Source: Pseudanabaena biceps (GTDB lineage Bacteria > Cyanobacteriota > Cyanobacteriia > Pseudanabaenales > Pseudanabaenaceae). From it: a DNA stretch of 64,000 bases. Shown here one piece after another: positions 27,288-35,594 of the stretch. Position numbers and translations under genes: made by a program. Under the pieces are notes generated by a model. The model ran no database searches. It was not told where the DNA came from and was given only the letters and a program-made list of their open reading frames with translations. The stretch is taken from the NCBI GenBank assembly GCA_013361095.1, contig JAATWA010000001.1, positions 558,001 through 622,000 of the forward strand, in the 5' to 3' direction. The stretch's first letter is position 1; the number at the start of each line of letters is the position of its first letter.

Positions 27288-27518
27288 TTAAATTTCTCGC
27301 GCTTGGGGACGGAAGTTAAAAAATGGAGAAAGCAGTAATAACCCTGGAAAAAAGAAAAACGCCAGAAAGCACAGGAATACTCTTTCAATGGAACCTGTTT
27401 TATACCAACGTGCTTTGAAGTAAAACAAGGTTGCCAATGGGACTACCAGCAGATAAGCACCTGCGATCGCGGCATAGACAATTGCAGCAAGGATGGGAGC
27501 AGAGGGCAGCAGTGACAT
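27288..27518 (-). CDS. ndhL: NAD(P)H-quinone oxidoreductase subunit L
   Basis: Small membrane subunit of the NDH-1 complex. [21 protein letters not shown], the second helix region and the ending [19 protein letters not shown] match NdhL closely. ATG 27518 ([10 protein letters not shown]) gives about 76 residues, the usual size. The open frame extends further upstream but that stretch has no family counterpart. NdhL helps anchor the peripheral arm in the thylakoid membrane. Confidence 0.92.
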   Translation of the reverse strand: MSLLPSAPILAAIVYAAIAGAYLLVVPLATLFYFKARWYKTGSIERVFLCFLAFFFFPGLLLLSPFFNFRPQAREI

Positions 27519-27641
27519 TTGTTTACAGTGTTCAGTTGTATATCTATCTAGAGATTGTAACACCACAATAATCGTCAAACCCAAAAAAGCTAATGATGGC
27601 GATTTATACATAGCTTCAGCACTTTACGCTGTATTAAAACC

Positions 27642-27692
27642 CAAGAAAAATTTTAAAAGGCTGGCGAAGCCAGCCTTTTAAAATTTTTCTTG
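27642..27692. repeat. hairpin palindrome, 24-bp arms
   Basis: Perfect 24-bp arms surround the loop GAA, with core GGCTGGC and feet AAACCCAAGAAAAA (the last A-tract is copied in both arms). A second partial AAAGGCTGGC / AAAACTGG copy follows to about 27765. Confidence 0.9.
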
Positions 27693-27792
27693 TAGCCAGC
27701 AACGCGCTTTGTAAAAACTGGTTTTTTTTAGAAAGGCTGGCTTTCAAAAAACTGGTTTCACAAGAGGAATTAATGGCTTGTTATAATTTTTT

Positions 27793-27821
27793 TTGATTTT
27801 AAATTGCTACAGTGCTAATAT
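27793..27821 (+). promoter_or_regulatory. sigma70-type promoter of rpsJ
   Basis: TTGATT and TAATAT separated by exactly 17 nt. The predicted transcript starts about 36 nt before the rpsJ GTG. Confidence 0.6.
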
Positions 27822-27863
27822 AAGAAACGCTGAAAAATTTACCCGAATAAATCCCTAAGAACT

Positions 27864-28178
27864 GTGGCACCTCAACAACAAAAGATTCGGATTCGTCTAA
27901 AAGCTTTCGATCATCGCCTGCTAGACTCATCCTGCGAAAAAATCGTCGAAACTGCTAATCGTACAAACGCGGCTGCCGTTGGGCCTATCCCTATGCCAAC
28001 CCGTCGTCGTATCTATTGCGTCCTTAGATCTCCCCACGTAGATAAAGACTCACGCGAACATTTTGAAACCCGCACCCATAGCCGTATTATCGATATTTAT
28101 CAACCCTCGGCAAAGACGATCGATGCGCTCATGAAGCTCGATCTCGCAGCTGGCGTTGACATCGAAGTAAAGCTCTAA
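27864..28178 (+). CDS. rpsJ: 30S ribosomal protein S10
   Basis: The 104-residue protein is S10 throughout ([56 protein letters not shown]). It starts with GTG; the next residues [14 protein letters not shown] agree with homologues. S10 also acts with NusB in antitermination. In many cyanobacteria rpsJ follows tuf in the str operon; here it stands alone with its own promoter and a strong terminator, and nothing translational lies nearby. Confidence 0.98.
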   Translation: MAPQQQKIRIRLKAFDHRLLDSSCEKIVETANRTNAAAVGPIPMPTRRRIYCVLRSPHVDKDSREHFETRTHSRIIDIYQPSAKTIDALMKLDLAAGVDIEVKL

Positions 28179-28193
28179 TCTTAAAATATCTTC

Positions 28194-28248
28194 AAAAGCC
28201 CAGAATTATGGAAGTGTCTCGATAATGCTTTCATAACTCTGGGCTTTT
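28194..28248 (+). terminator. rpsJ terminator hairpin
   Basis: 21-bp arms with two mismatches (AAAAGCCCAGA...) and a 13-nt loop, ending in TTTT, 15 nt after the rpsJ stop. The feet resemble those of the hairpin family. Confidence 0.75.
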
Positions 28249-28263
28249 AATTGTTATAGCTAT

Positions 28264-28312
28264 CCTCAAGAAACAAGTGACGGCGCGTTGCGCCGTCACT
28301 TGTTTCTTGAGG
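28264..28312. repeat. hairpin palindrome, 23-bp arms
   Basis: Perfect 23-bp arms surround the loop GTT, with feet CCTCAAGAAAC and core GACGGCGC. Confidence 0.92.
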
Positions 28313-28332
28313 TTTACAGTTCTTTATGCTCA

Positions 28333-28391
28333 AACCCAAGAATTTTTTTGAGAGTGTTGCTTTGCAATACTCTCAAAAAAATTCTTGGGTT
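28333..28391. repeat. hairpin palindrome, 28-bp arms, one mismatch
   Basis: Feet AACCCAAGAA, an A/T-rich stem, core GTGTTGC, loop TTT. Confidence 0.9.
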
Positions 28392-28410
28392 CGAGGGGGT
28401 AACTTGGCTC

Positions 28411-28504
28411 TATCCAGTGAATAATTAGGGGTGCATTATTCACTGGATAGCGAGTAAATCTAGCAATTCTCATTATAAAAATTGGTTTTGTGATGAGAAT
28501 TGCT
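28411..28504. repeat. two adjacent module-type inverted repeats
   Basis: TATCCAGTGAATAAT (28411-28425) pairs with 28435-28449. AGCAATTCTCAT (28462-28473) pairs with 28493-28504. The second unit, with its ATAAAAATTGGTTT middle, recurs at 19997-20035. Confidence 0.75.
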
Positions 28505-28562
28505 GGAGTAAATTGCATCACAGCCTTATTTTTTAGTTTTGGTTTAAACTAAATGTGAAATG

Positions 28563-28640
28563 TAAGTAGCTAGGCATAAGTATAAAATCAAAGTAAAACC
28601 TGTAACGTACGCGCAGCAAACGCCACAGGTTTTCGGGTTT
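28563..28640. repeat. flank module plus imperfect CCTGT hairpin
   Basis: A TAAGTAGCTAGGCATAAGTA flank leads into AAAACCTGT...ACAGGTTTT arms around an imperfect GTACGCGC core, just before the beta-lactamase-fold gene. Confidence 0.7.
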
Positions 28641-28677
28641 CTAGCTACTTCGCAGCTTTAAAATCTAGCTCCAAGGA

Positions 28678-29658
28678 ATGAAAATGCTGACCAAGCTCAA
28701 GATTAGATACATTCTTGCCTTTGTAATAGCGGCGATCGCCACAATCACACCGATCGCCATAGGACAAAACTGGATGCCTGCGGAGGCTCAAAATTCACCC
28801 AAAACCATTAGCTTGCAAAGTGCAGGGCTACAACTCCAAGAAGTCGCCCAAGGAACCTATGCACTGATAGCTAGTACTGACTTTCCGCCTACTAGTCCTG
28901 ATGTGGCGATCGCCAATGGTGGCATTGTTATTGGTAGTGATAGTGTCCTAGTGATTGATCCTTTCCAGTCGACAGATTTGGCTGGACTAATGATCTCCAC
29001 AGTGAAATCACTGACCGACAAACCAATTAAATATGTCTTAAATACGCATTACCACTTTGACCATACTGGCGGTAACGTTGCTTTTGTAAGTCAAAATATC
29101 CCTGTATTTGGGCGCGGTGTTATCCGTGAATATATTCAAAGCGGTCGGGGTGACACGGGTAAGGTCACACCACCTACTGTAATCATTAACAGTCAAACTG
29201 ATATTTGGTTAGGCGATCGGCAAGTACGCATTGATCGCGTTGATGGACATTCGGCTGGGACTGATCTAGTTGCCTATGTTCCTGATGCTAAGGTCTTATT
29301 TACTGGAGATATGGTCTTCAATCAGCGTATTCCTTACACTGCGGATAGTGATTTGCGTCAATGGCAAGGTAGCTTGTATCGTTTGATAGCCGTCTATCCT
29401 GAAGCCAAGGTTGTTCCGGGACATGGGAATGTTACTGATGTGACTGGATTACAAGCTCAGCAAGCTTATTTCAATTGGCTTGAGCGTCAAGCGCTAGAAT
29501 GGAAGTCTCAAATCTTGACCAAAGAACAAGTTCTAGAGAAATTTGCCAAGGTTCCTGATGCCTATAAAGACTTCAAGTTTAAAGCGATATATCCATTAAA
29601 TCTTGAGTCAGCTTACGAGCAGTTTACTCGCAGCGAAATTATTCCACTAATTCCTTAG
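28678..29658 (+). CDS. exported metallo-beta-lactamase-fold hydrolase
   Basis: An N-terminal signal peptide (helix ILAFVIAAIATITPIAIG, site AEAQ-N) is followed by an MBL fold with the metal motif NTHYHFDHTGG, DGHSAGTD and LFTGDMVFNQRIPY, PGHGNV. It would lie in the periplasm or lumen with two metal ions. The substrate is not predictable; relatives range from class B beta-lactamase-like enzymes to quinohemoprotein-associated hydrolases. Normal length and codon use. The start is the first ATG after a CCAAGGA. Confidence 0.88.
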   Translation: MKMLTKLKIRYILAFVIAAIATITPIAIGQNWMPAEAQNSPKTISLQSAGLQLQEVAQGTYALIASTDFPPTSPDVAIANGGIVIGSDSVLVIDPFQSTDLAGLMISTVKSLTDKPIKYVLNTHYHFDHTGGNVAFVSQNIPVFGRGVIREYIQSGRGDTGKVTPPTVIINSQTDIWLGDRQVRIDRVDGHSAGTDLVAYVPDAKVLFTGDMVFNQRIPYTADSDLRQWQGSLYRLIAVYPEAKVVPGHGNVTDVTGLQAQQAYFNWLERQALEWKSQILTKEQVLEKFAKVPDAYKDFKFKAIYPLNLESAYEQFTRSEIIPLIP

Positions 29659-29673
29659 ATTTATTGAAAATAC

Positions 29674-29705
29674 AAGAAAGAGCAAGCGATCGCTTGCTCT
29701 TTCTT
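29674..29705 (+). terminator. perfect palindrome centred on a HIP1 site
   Basis: A spacerless 32-bp palindrome whose centre is GCGATCGC, right after the beta-lactamase-fold gene. It is probably its terminator. Confidence 0.7.
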
Positions 29706-29709
29706 TATA

Positions 29710-29756
29710 AGCCCAAAGAGAGGTGAGGCGCTTCGCGCCTCACCTCTCTTTGGGCT
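29710..29756. repeat. hairpin palindrome, 22-bp arms
   Basis: Perfect 22-bp arms surround the loop TTC, with feet AGCCCAAAGAG and core GAGGCGC. It lies between convergent genes. Confidence 0.92.
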
Positions 29757-29766
29757 TTGTCCATGC

Positions 29767-30372
29767 TTACCAAATTTTTGCTTGAAATTTCTGATCATTA
29801 ACAATTTCCACCGTACTACCAGAAGGACGAATTACAAATAGTCCCTTTTGATAAGCGTAGCGATCAACACCTTGATTAATCTCAATTCCTGCAACAGCAC
29901 CAAAGGCTTGATAGTTTTTATAAGCAGGAAAAGCAATTTTAAAGTTCTGTAATTTCTCAATAAATTCATCAACATCATCTTTCGAGAGCTTTGACTTACA
30001 TTCCACTAACACCACATCAGTTGTATCTACCGCTAAGATATCGATTTCCATCGCAATCTCTTGGCGAGTAACACTAACTCTAGGATGCTTTTCTTTAACA
30101 TCTATGCCTCGTTCTTGAAATAATCTCACCACAGCAGGTTCTACTAACTCCTCAACAAATCTACCCCAGCGAGTAGTTAGCGCATTAACCGCCCTACTTG
30201 CTTCAGATACAGCTCGATCAAGTTTTTCAAGACGGCGATCATTTTCTGCCTTAGATTCCGCAGCACGGCGGTCATATTCTTCTCTGGAGAGACGCAGATC
30301 TTCACGCAACTCGGCTTGTGAGGTGCGAAAAAGTGCGTAAACATCGTCGATTGTGATGGGCTGTTGACTCAT
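29767..30372 (-). CDS. coiled-coil plus PD-(D/E)XK protein (DUF3782-like)
   Basis: The N-terminal third is a charged coiled coil (REEYDRRAAESKAENDRRLE). The C-terminal part has the nuclease-fold signature EIAMEIDILAVDTTDVVLVECKSKL (D then E-x-K). Proteins of this DUF3782-like class are common in multiple copies in cyanobacteria; no function is established, though structural-maintenance or mobile-element roles are suspected. The relic at 6728-6820 resembles this coiled-coil type. Confidence 0.8.
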   Translation of the reverse strand: MSQQPITIDDVYALFRTSQAELREDLRLSREEYDRRAAESKAENDRRLEKLDRAVSEASRAVNALTTRWGRFVEELVEPAVVRLFQERGIDVKEKHPRVSVTRQEIAMEIDILAVDTTDVVLVECKSKLSKDDVDEFIEKLQNFKIAFPAYKNYQAFGAVAGIEINQGVDRYAYQKGLFVIRPSGSTVEIVNDQKFQAKIW

Positions 30373-30425
30373 AGTTGTTTGGCTACTTTAGTAAGCAGTT
30401 CAGCATAATTAAGAACTAAAACCAG

Positions 30426-30460
30426 AGAGCATACCGCCCGCTACGCGGGCGGTATGCTCT
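30426..30460. repeat. hairpin palindrome with A/A' flank modules
   Basis: Perfect 16-bp arms (AGAGCATACCGCCCGC) surround the loop TAC. Outer modules AGCATAATTAAGAACTAAAACC on the left and CTATGCCTAGCTACTT (about 30480-30496) on the right form a longer imperfect palindrome. Confidence 0.85.
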
Positions 30461-30571
30461 TCTAGGTTTTAAGTTTACCTATGCCTAGCTACTTGAATAT
30501 TAGGATTAAATACATTTTATAGCGATCGCAAATCCGTAAAATAAAGCTAACGACTCATAAGAATAAATACC

Positions 30572-31450
30572 ATGTTCACCCGATACCTCAGATTACCGTT
30601 ATTAATTGGTTTGAGTATATTGGCGGCGATCGCCTCGATTATTTTTGGGGTGTCTCGTGCGGATGCTTTGCAAGTGATGCTCAGACCAAATAATCCTAAG
30701 CTTGGCGATACGGTATCTGTGTGGATTGCTAGCAATGCCGCCAATAATCCGCCCACGGTGTCGATTGGACGCAAGCAATATCCTGTCTTTGCGATGTCAC
30801 CCAATCGATGGCGTGCTTTTATTCCCACTACACCATTAGACAAGGCAGGACTAAAACAGGTCATCGTAACTGGAGAAGGGTTGCAGCAGACTTTAAAAAT
30901 GCCACTAAGCGATCGCCAATTTCCCACACAACGGATTTGGATTGACGAATCTGGTGGTGGCTCGGAGCCGACTGATTATGAATGGGACAAGGTTTCGGCT
31001 TTTAAGAAATTAGTAACTCCTCAAAAGTTTTGGAATGGGGCTTTTTTGCGTCCTAATGATGGAGAAATTACCACAGTATTTGGGGTGCAGCGCTATTACA
31101 ACGGCGTATTTGCTGATGACTATTACCATCGCGGCGTAGACTATGGCGGCGAAGTTGGCTCGACTGTAGTGGCTCCTGCGGCTGGCTATATCCGTTTAGT
31201 TGGCACTGTGGGGCAAGGATTTAGGCTGCACGGCAATACGATAGGGCTAGATCATGGTCAAGGTGTAGCGAGTATTTTTTTACATCTCAGTAAGATCTAT
31301 GTCAAAGAAGGTGATTTTGTAAAAGCGGGGCAAGCAATTGGTGCAGTCGGCGCAACGGGCGCAGTGACAGGCGCTCATTTGCATTGGGGGTTGTATGTCA
31401 ATGGTGAGGCGATTGACCCTGTGGCATGGCGTTATGAGGCGATCGAATAG
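30572..31450 (+). CDS. M23 (LytM/NlpD-type) peptidase, membrane-anchored or exported
   Basis: An N-terminal hydrophobic helix (LLIGLSILAAIASIIFGV) is followed by a middle beta-rich region and a C-terminal peptidase M23 domain: YHRGVDYGGEVGS (metal His and Asp), HLSKIYVKEGDFV, AHLHWGLYVNG. These zinc enzymes cut or remodel the peptide crosslinks of the cell wall in the periplasm. The last residues AIE and the TAG stop sit in the arm of the hairpin shared with the convergent prepilin peptidase gene. Confidence 0.92.
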   Translation: MFTRYLRLPLLIGLSILAAIASIIFGVSRADALQVMLRPNNPKLGDTVSVWIASNAANNPPTVSIGRKQYPVFAMSPNRWRAFIPTTPLDKAGLKQVIVTGEGLQQTLKMPLSDRQFPTQRIWIDESGGGSEPTDYEWDKVSAFKKLVTPQKFWNGAFLRPNDGEITTVFGVQRYYNGVFADDYYHRGVDYGGEVGSTVVAPAAGYIRLVGTVGQGFRLHGNTIGLDHGQGVASIFLHLSKIYVKEGDFVKAGQAIGAVGATGAVTGAHLHWGLYVNGEAIDPVAWRYEAIE

Positions 31451-31486
31451 TTTAAAAAACACGCTCGGCGTGTTTTTTAAACTATT
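31446..31486. repeat. hairpin holding the stops of two convergent genes
   Basis: Perfect 19-bp arms surround the loop TCG. The left arm contains the TAG stop of the M23 peptidase, the right arm the TAA of the prepilin peptidase. Confidence 0.9.
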
Positions 31487-32313
31487 CCAAACCAGTTTAA
31501 GTAATTTGCGATCAGAGCTTTACCAAAGAAAAGAGAAATAGCAGCTCCTAAAGCTAAAAATGGACCAAAGGGAATTTGTTGTTGCTTATCCAAACTCTTG
31601 GTGGCTATGGCGATCGCACCGACTAAAGTACCGATCGCGGAAGCAATCATGATCGTTAGTAAAATGTTCTGCCATCCCAACCACATTCCAATCATGGCGG
31701 CTAGTTTAGGATCGCCGCCGCCCATTGCTTCTTTTTGCAAAAAGATTCTCCCTGCAAGCCTCATTGTATCTAGGAGCCAGATACCCACAAATGCGCCGAT
31801 GATGCCAAACAGCAACAAATTAGAAATACTGGCAACATTACTAGATCCACTAGCTCCGCTTGAAGCTAGACTGACTTGATAAATTAAACCGATAACTAAT
31901 CCCGACTGTGTAAGGGAATTGGGCAAGGTCTGGGTGTCAATATCAATCAGGGCAAGAACTAATAACCAACTTAAGAAAGCGGCATAGAAGCAAAGGATTA
32001 AAATCGGTAGTGAAGTTCCAAAATAAGCTGCCACGCACCAAAACAAAAAGGCAGTAAAAGCCTCGATCGCAGGATAGCGCCATGACACAGGCGTATGGCA
32101 ATAACGACATTTGCCCTTGATTAAAAACCAACCAATCACAGGAATGTTATCGCGGGGCGCTAGCTGTCGCAAACAATGAGGGCATCGGGAAGGAGGGTGC
32201 AAAATCGATAATCCCGCAGGAATACGATAGATAACTACATTTAAGAAGCTACCAATGCAAGCCCCGATCGCGATCGCTAGACCTTGTAAAAAGAGGGATT
32301 CTATTAATAACAA
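31477..32313 (-). CDS. pilD: prepilin peptidase / N-methyltransferase
   Basis: This 278-residue membrane aspartyl protease cleaves and methylates type IV pilin precursors. The zinc tetracysteine RCPHC...KCRYC loop lies at about 43-72. The two catalytic Asp are in LIDIDTQTLPN and GGGDPKLAAMIG. The N-terminal GSFLNVVIYRIP is diagnostic. The length is typical. No other pil genes lie nearby; the neighbours are cell-surface enzymes. Confidence 0.95.
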   Translation of the reverse strand: MLLIESLFLQGLAIAIGACIGSFLNVVIYRIPAGLSILHPPSRCPHCLRQLAPRDNIPVIGWFLIKGKCRYCHTPVSWRYPAIEAFTAFLFWCVAAYFGTSLPILILCFYAAFLSWLLVLALIDIDTQTLPNSLTQSGLVIGLIYQVSLASSGASGSSNVASISNLLLFGIIGAFVGIWLLDTMRLAGRIFLQKEAMGGGDPKLAAMIGMWLGWQNILLTIMIASAIGTLVGAIAIATKSLDKQQQIPFGPFLALGAAISLFFGKALIANYLNWFGIV

Positions 32314-32406
32314 AACATTAAATAAAGGTTAGTTAGTCAATCATACAGAAAAAAGAAAAGCTGACACTTTGCGCCGCCTTACTCTATAGCGATCGCCAAA
32401 TGTACC

Positions 32407-32459
32407 ACCCCAAGGATTAGCGTTGCGGCGCTTTGCGCCGCAACGCTAATCCTTGGGGT
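32407..32459. repeat. hairpin palindrome, 25-bp arms
   Basis: Perfect 25-bp arms surround the loop TTT, with feet ACCCCAAGG and core TTGCGGCGC. Confidence 0.92.
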
Positions 32460-32495
32460 TTAATGTCTATTTTTAGACTGGGAAGGGAGTAGGAT

Positions 32496-32550
32496 AAAGC
32501 CCAATAATTGACTTGCGGCGCTCCGCGTCGCCAGCCAATTATTGGGCTTT
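32496..32550. repeat. imperfect hairpin, 26-bp arms, encoding a protein end
   Basis: Feet AAAGCCCAATAATTG, loop TCC; 23 of 26 pairs match. The flank module AGACTGGGAAGGGAGTAG precedes it at 32475. The right foot encodes the last residues (LKAQ) and stop of the glycosyltransferase. Confidence 0.85.
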
Positions 32551-33513
32551 AAGCTGATTTCCAAAAAGTAATTTACTTTCTTTGTCCCAATTGCGATACA
32601 TCCAAATTACAGTGTACCAATTCATATAAATCCGAAATATTTCCATCGCAATTTCTGATTTCCCTTGCTCACATAGCCATGTTAAGAGTGGCTTGAGAGT
32701 ACGATCATTGAGCGTACCACCAAGCGTGAGGATTCCCCAGAGCGCTAAATGGAACCATGTTTTTTGGATCATTAACTTAACTTCCCAAGTGGGATGCTTG
32801 TGATAGAAGATAATGCTCATGCGACCACGTTGTTCTTCGAGATCCAGCAGGCGGGGCATTTTATCTATGGAGAATGCTGCGTGATAATGGAAGGCGATCG
32901 CTCCTGCACAGGTAACGCGTTTTAGTCCTAACTTTTTAATTCGCATTCCCAATTCAAAGTCTTCCCAACCATATTGAAAAAATCCCGTATCAAATTTACC
33001 TGCCTCTAATAACCATTTGCGCGCGATCGCTAAGTTGCAAGTGTCAAATAGGGCTGCCGTAAAGTATGGTACTGGCGATACTGTCTCAGAGTCAGGGGCT
33101 TCGAGATTACTAGTGTCGATGATGCGTCCATAACTATACACTTTTTCCCCTTGCGCCAGCGCTTCCGTATGGGCTTGCAGATATTCAGGATTGACAGTGA
33201 TGTCACTATCGACAAAGGCGATATATTTGCCAAGAGCCGAGTCGATACCATAGTTACGCGCTGTGGCGGCGGCGGCATGGTCTTGGGTGAGCAGTCGCAA
33301 ATGTGGGTAGCGATCGCTATTATTTTTTAAAAATTCCACCGTGCCATCGCTTGAGCCATCATCAATTACTAAAATTTCGTAGGGATGTTTGATGATTTGC
33401 TTTTCTAAGGCTGCTAAACATTTTTGTAAAATTGGCAAGCGATTATAGGTTGGCACAATCACTGACCATAAGGGCAGATCATTCTCACTAGGCTGATTGG
33501 GGATATTACTCAT
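32539..33513 (-). CDS. family 2 glycosyltransferase
   Basis: The GT-A fold begins SVIVPTYNRLPILQKCLAAL, with nucleotide-sugar motif ILVIDDGSSDGT, metal motif AFVDSDITVNP (D-x-D) and an acceptor-side YGWEDFELGMRI. It likely acts on an exopolysaccharide or lipid carrier together with the neighbouring sugar-transferase gene on the same strand. A C-terminal hydrophobic region may touch the membrane. The stop codon is encoded by a hairpin foot. Confidence 0.92.
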   Translation of the reverse strand: MSNIPNQPSENDLPLWSVIVPTYNRLPILQKCLAALEKQIIKHPYEILVIDDGSSDGTVEFLKNNSDRYPHLRLLTQDHAAAATARNYGIDSALGKYIAFVDSDITVNPEYLQAHTEALAQGEKVYSYGRIIDTSNLEAPDSETVSPVPYFTAALFDTCNLAIARKWLLEAGKFDTGFFQYGWEDFELGMRIKKLGLKRVTCAGAIAFHYHAAFSIDKMPRLLDLEEQRGRMSIIFYHKHPTWEVKLMIQKTWFHLALWGILTLGGTLNDRTLKPLLTWLCEQGKSEIAMEIFRIYMNWYTVIWMYRNWDKESKLLFGNQLKAQ

Positions 33514-33591
33514 TTATTTTGTTCTTACCTTTCTGTTTTGCATATTCCCACAAAAGTGCTGATTTATCCTACAGCGCTTTACGCTCAAACC

Positions 33592-33652
33592 CGAACCAAG
33601 AATTTTTTGAAAGTGTTGCTTTGCAACACTTTCAAAAAATTCTTGTGGTTCG
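33592..33652. repeat. hairpin palindrome, 22-bp perfect arms plus foot
   Basis: AAGAATTTTTTGAAAGTGTTGC pairs perfectly with its complement around TTT; the foot CGAACC pairs after a one-base bulge. A TACAGCGCTTTACGCT module lies upstream. Confidence 0.88.
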
Positions 33653-33677
33653 TTTGATCGAAAATTGCTGTAATGAA

Positions 33678-33702
33678 AAAAGTGGCGCTTCGCGCCACTT
33701 TT
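33678..33702. repeat. short or eroded hairpin
   Basis: Perfect 11-bp arms (AAAAGTGGCGC) surround TTC. The right side keeps a CTCTGGGTTTTA foot, which the left side lacks. Confidence 0.75.
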
Positions 33703-33714
33703 CTCCTCTGGGTT

Positions 33715-35211
33715 TTAATATGCGCCTTTGCTGAATATAACTAGGCGTAAGGTTTCTATAAGAATTTCTAAATCAAAATTGAGCGCCCACCGATCTATGT
33801 AAAACAAATCTAACTTGGCGACATCATCAATCGTATTCAAATCCGATCGCCCTGAAATTTGCCACAGCCCCGTAATCCCCGGCATGACCAGATGACGAGT
33901 GTGATGCCAGCCTGCAAATCTTGCCACATCGCGCACAGGAAAAGGACGAGGACCAACCAAACTCATTTGTCCGAATAATACATTAAATAATTGGGGAAGC
34001 TCATCAAGGCTAGTAGAACGCAAAAAATGACCAATGGGAATGATGCGCGGATCGCGTTCAATCTTGAACATTACCCCATCAGCACTTTTATTGAGATGCT
34101 CTAAATCTGCTTGCTGGCGATCTGCATCCATAAACATACTGCGAAACTTCCACATCCTAAAGGGCTGTCCCTGTAGACCAATTCGATCTTGGCTATAGAA
34201 AACACTTCCTCGCGAACTGGTTTTTATAGCGATCGCGATCGCCATAAAAATTGGAGATAAAACAATAAGCCCGATAAAAGCTGAGACAAAATCGAAACAA
34301 CGCTTAAATAGATATTCCCAATTAGCTAATAGGGATGTCTCAATGCGAATCATTGGCATTGAGGCAAATATCTCTGGATTGCCGCGCCGATGTAACAACA
34401 TGAGACTAGAAGGAACTAAGCGCAATCCAATTCCTGCATTGCGAAGTTGCCAATACAGTTGAGAAGCAAGCTGCGTTTCGGGCAATCCTTCCGCAATTAC
34501 TTCCTTTGCTCCAGAACTAAGAATTGCTTGCATAGAGTGAGAGCTATTGGCTAGGGAAGAGCTGAGTACACCGACAACTCGATAGCCTGTTCTTTTTTCG
34601 ATAGTGGTTGCTAAATTTGAGAGGCGATCGCTAGGAGCGATGATAAATACTGGTGTATGGGTACGCGCGATCGGAAATTGATCAAACAACAAAGTTAACA
34701 ATAATCGCAAACCAATTATCATCACCACACTACCAATCCAAGCAGGAAAAAATAGCGATCGCGGTGCATCAACGGTTGGGTTGTAAAAGTAACTAACTAC
34801 TAAAGCAAATAAATAGATATTGCTAATTACTTGTGCTTGTTTGACATAGTTGCGCCATTGCGACTCACCGCGATAGAAATTGTGATAGCCAAAAACTGTC
34901 ACCAATACGGCGGCAAAAGCCCAAAACAATCCTGTTAATCCTGCAAATTCCCCCCAATTCAGTTCTGGTGGCAATGGTGAAAACACTTGATTAAAACTCA
35001 ACGACAATTTCCAAACTATCCCCAGCCCCAAAATATCACTAGCAATTAGTAACAAGGCTCGCAGCCAATTTACCCTCACCATCGACCATTGTTGAAACTG
35101 GCTACCAGCCCTAATATCTCGATTGCCGATATTTTGTTTAGGTGGGTGATGATTTTTTCTTGGTTGTTGATTGGGGTCTTTGGCGGTTTTGCGATCGCTG
35201 CTCACTCTCAT
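33715..35211 (-). CDS. undecaprenyl-phosphate sugar phosphotransferase (exopolysaccharide initiating enzyme)
   Basis: Four or five N-terminal membrane helices and a CoA-binding-like middle lead to the bacterial sugar-transferase domain: KRCFDFVSAFIGLIVLSPIF, SVFYSQDRIGLQGQPF, MWKFRSMFMDAD, RSTSLDELPQLFNVLFGQMSLVGPRP. It transfers a sugar phosphate onto the lipid carrier at the start of polysaccharide repeat synthesis. Lengths near 500 residues are typical of the WbaP/CpsE class. The glycosyltransferase downstream on the same strand probably acts later in the same polymer. Confidence 0.93.
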   Translation of the reverse strand: MRVSSDRKTAKDPNQQPRKNHHPPKQNIGNRDIRAGSQFQQWSMVRVNWLRALLLIASDILGLGIVWKLSLSFNQVFSPLPPELNWGEFAGLTGLFWAFAAVLVTVFGYHNFYRGESQWRNYVKQAQVISNIYLFALVVSYFYNPTVDAPRSLFFPAWIGSVVMIIGLRLLLTLLFDQFPIARTHTPVFIIAPSDRLSNLATTIEKRTGYRVVGVLSSSLANSSHSMQAILSSGAKEVIAEGLPETQLASQLYWQLRNAGIGLRLVPSSLMLLHRRGNPEIFASMPMIRIETSLLANWEYLFKRCFDFVSAFIGLIVLSPIFMAIAIAIKTSSRGSVFYSQDRIGLQGQPFRMWKFRSMFMDADRQQADLEHLNKSADGVMFKIERDPRIIPIGHFLRSTSLDELPQLFNVLFGQMSLVGPRPFPVRDVARFAGWHHTRHLVMPGITGLWQISGRSDLNTIDDVAKLDLFYIDRWALNFDLEILIETLRLVIFSKGAY

Positions 35212-35309
35212 TAACCTCTGTGGCTATTTAAATTGCGTAAGGACTTAGTGATATCTTGCCCAAGACAATCGCCAATTCAAGCTAAGTAGTTGGGCATAAT
35301 CAGGACATG

Positions 35310-35360
35310 AAACCCAAGAGAGAGTTGCAGCGCAAAGCACTACAACTCTCTCTTGGGTTT
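35310..35360. repeat. hairpin palindrome, 24-bp arms, two mismatches
   Basis: Feet AAACCCAAGAGAG, core TTGCAGCGC, loop AAA. The flank module AAGTAGTTGGGCATAAT lies immediately before it at 35284. Confidence 0.88.
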
Positions 35361-35429
35361 TGACTTTAGCCTAATATTGATGACTATATAGCGTTTCACA
35401 ATCTTCCATACCTCGCTTGCTTGAAACTT

Positions 35430-35493
35430 GCTACTCCCTTCCCAGTGAAAGATTAGACGTTAACGTCTAATCTTTCACTGGGAAGGGAGTAGC
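35430..35493. repeat. 64-bp perfect spacerless palindrome
   Basis: Two perfect 32-nt arms meet without a loop at ACGTTAACGT. The feet are GCTACTCCCTTCCCAGTGAA and its complement. This is the complete, undivided form of the ACTGGGAAGGGAGTAG module found elsewhere as single copies. Confidence 0.95.
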
Positions 35494-35594
35494 TATACTT
35501 CTAATTTCATAGAAATCTATTTTCAAGATTGAGGAGCAACTCTTTGTTATGTTAGAAAGTCTGTCTTAATATTTTGATCTTGACTTAAAAAGTA

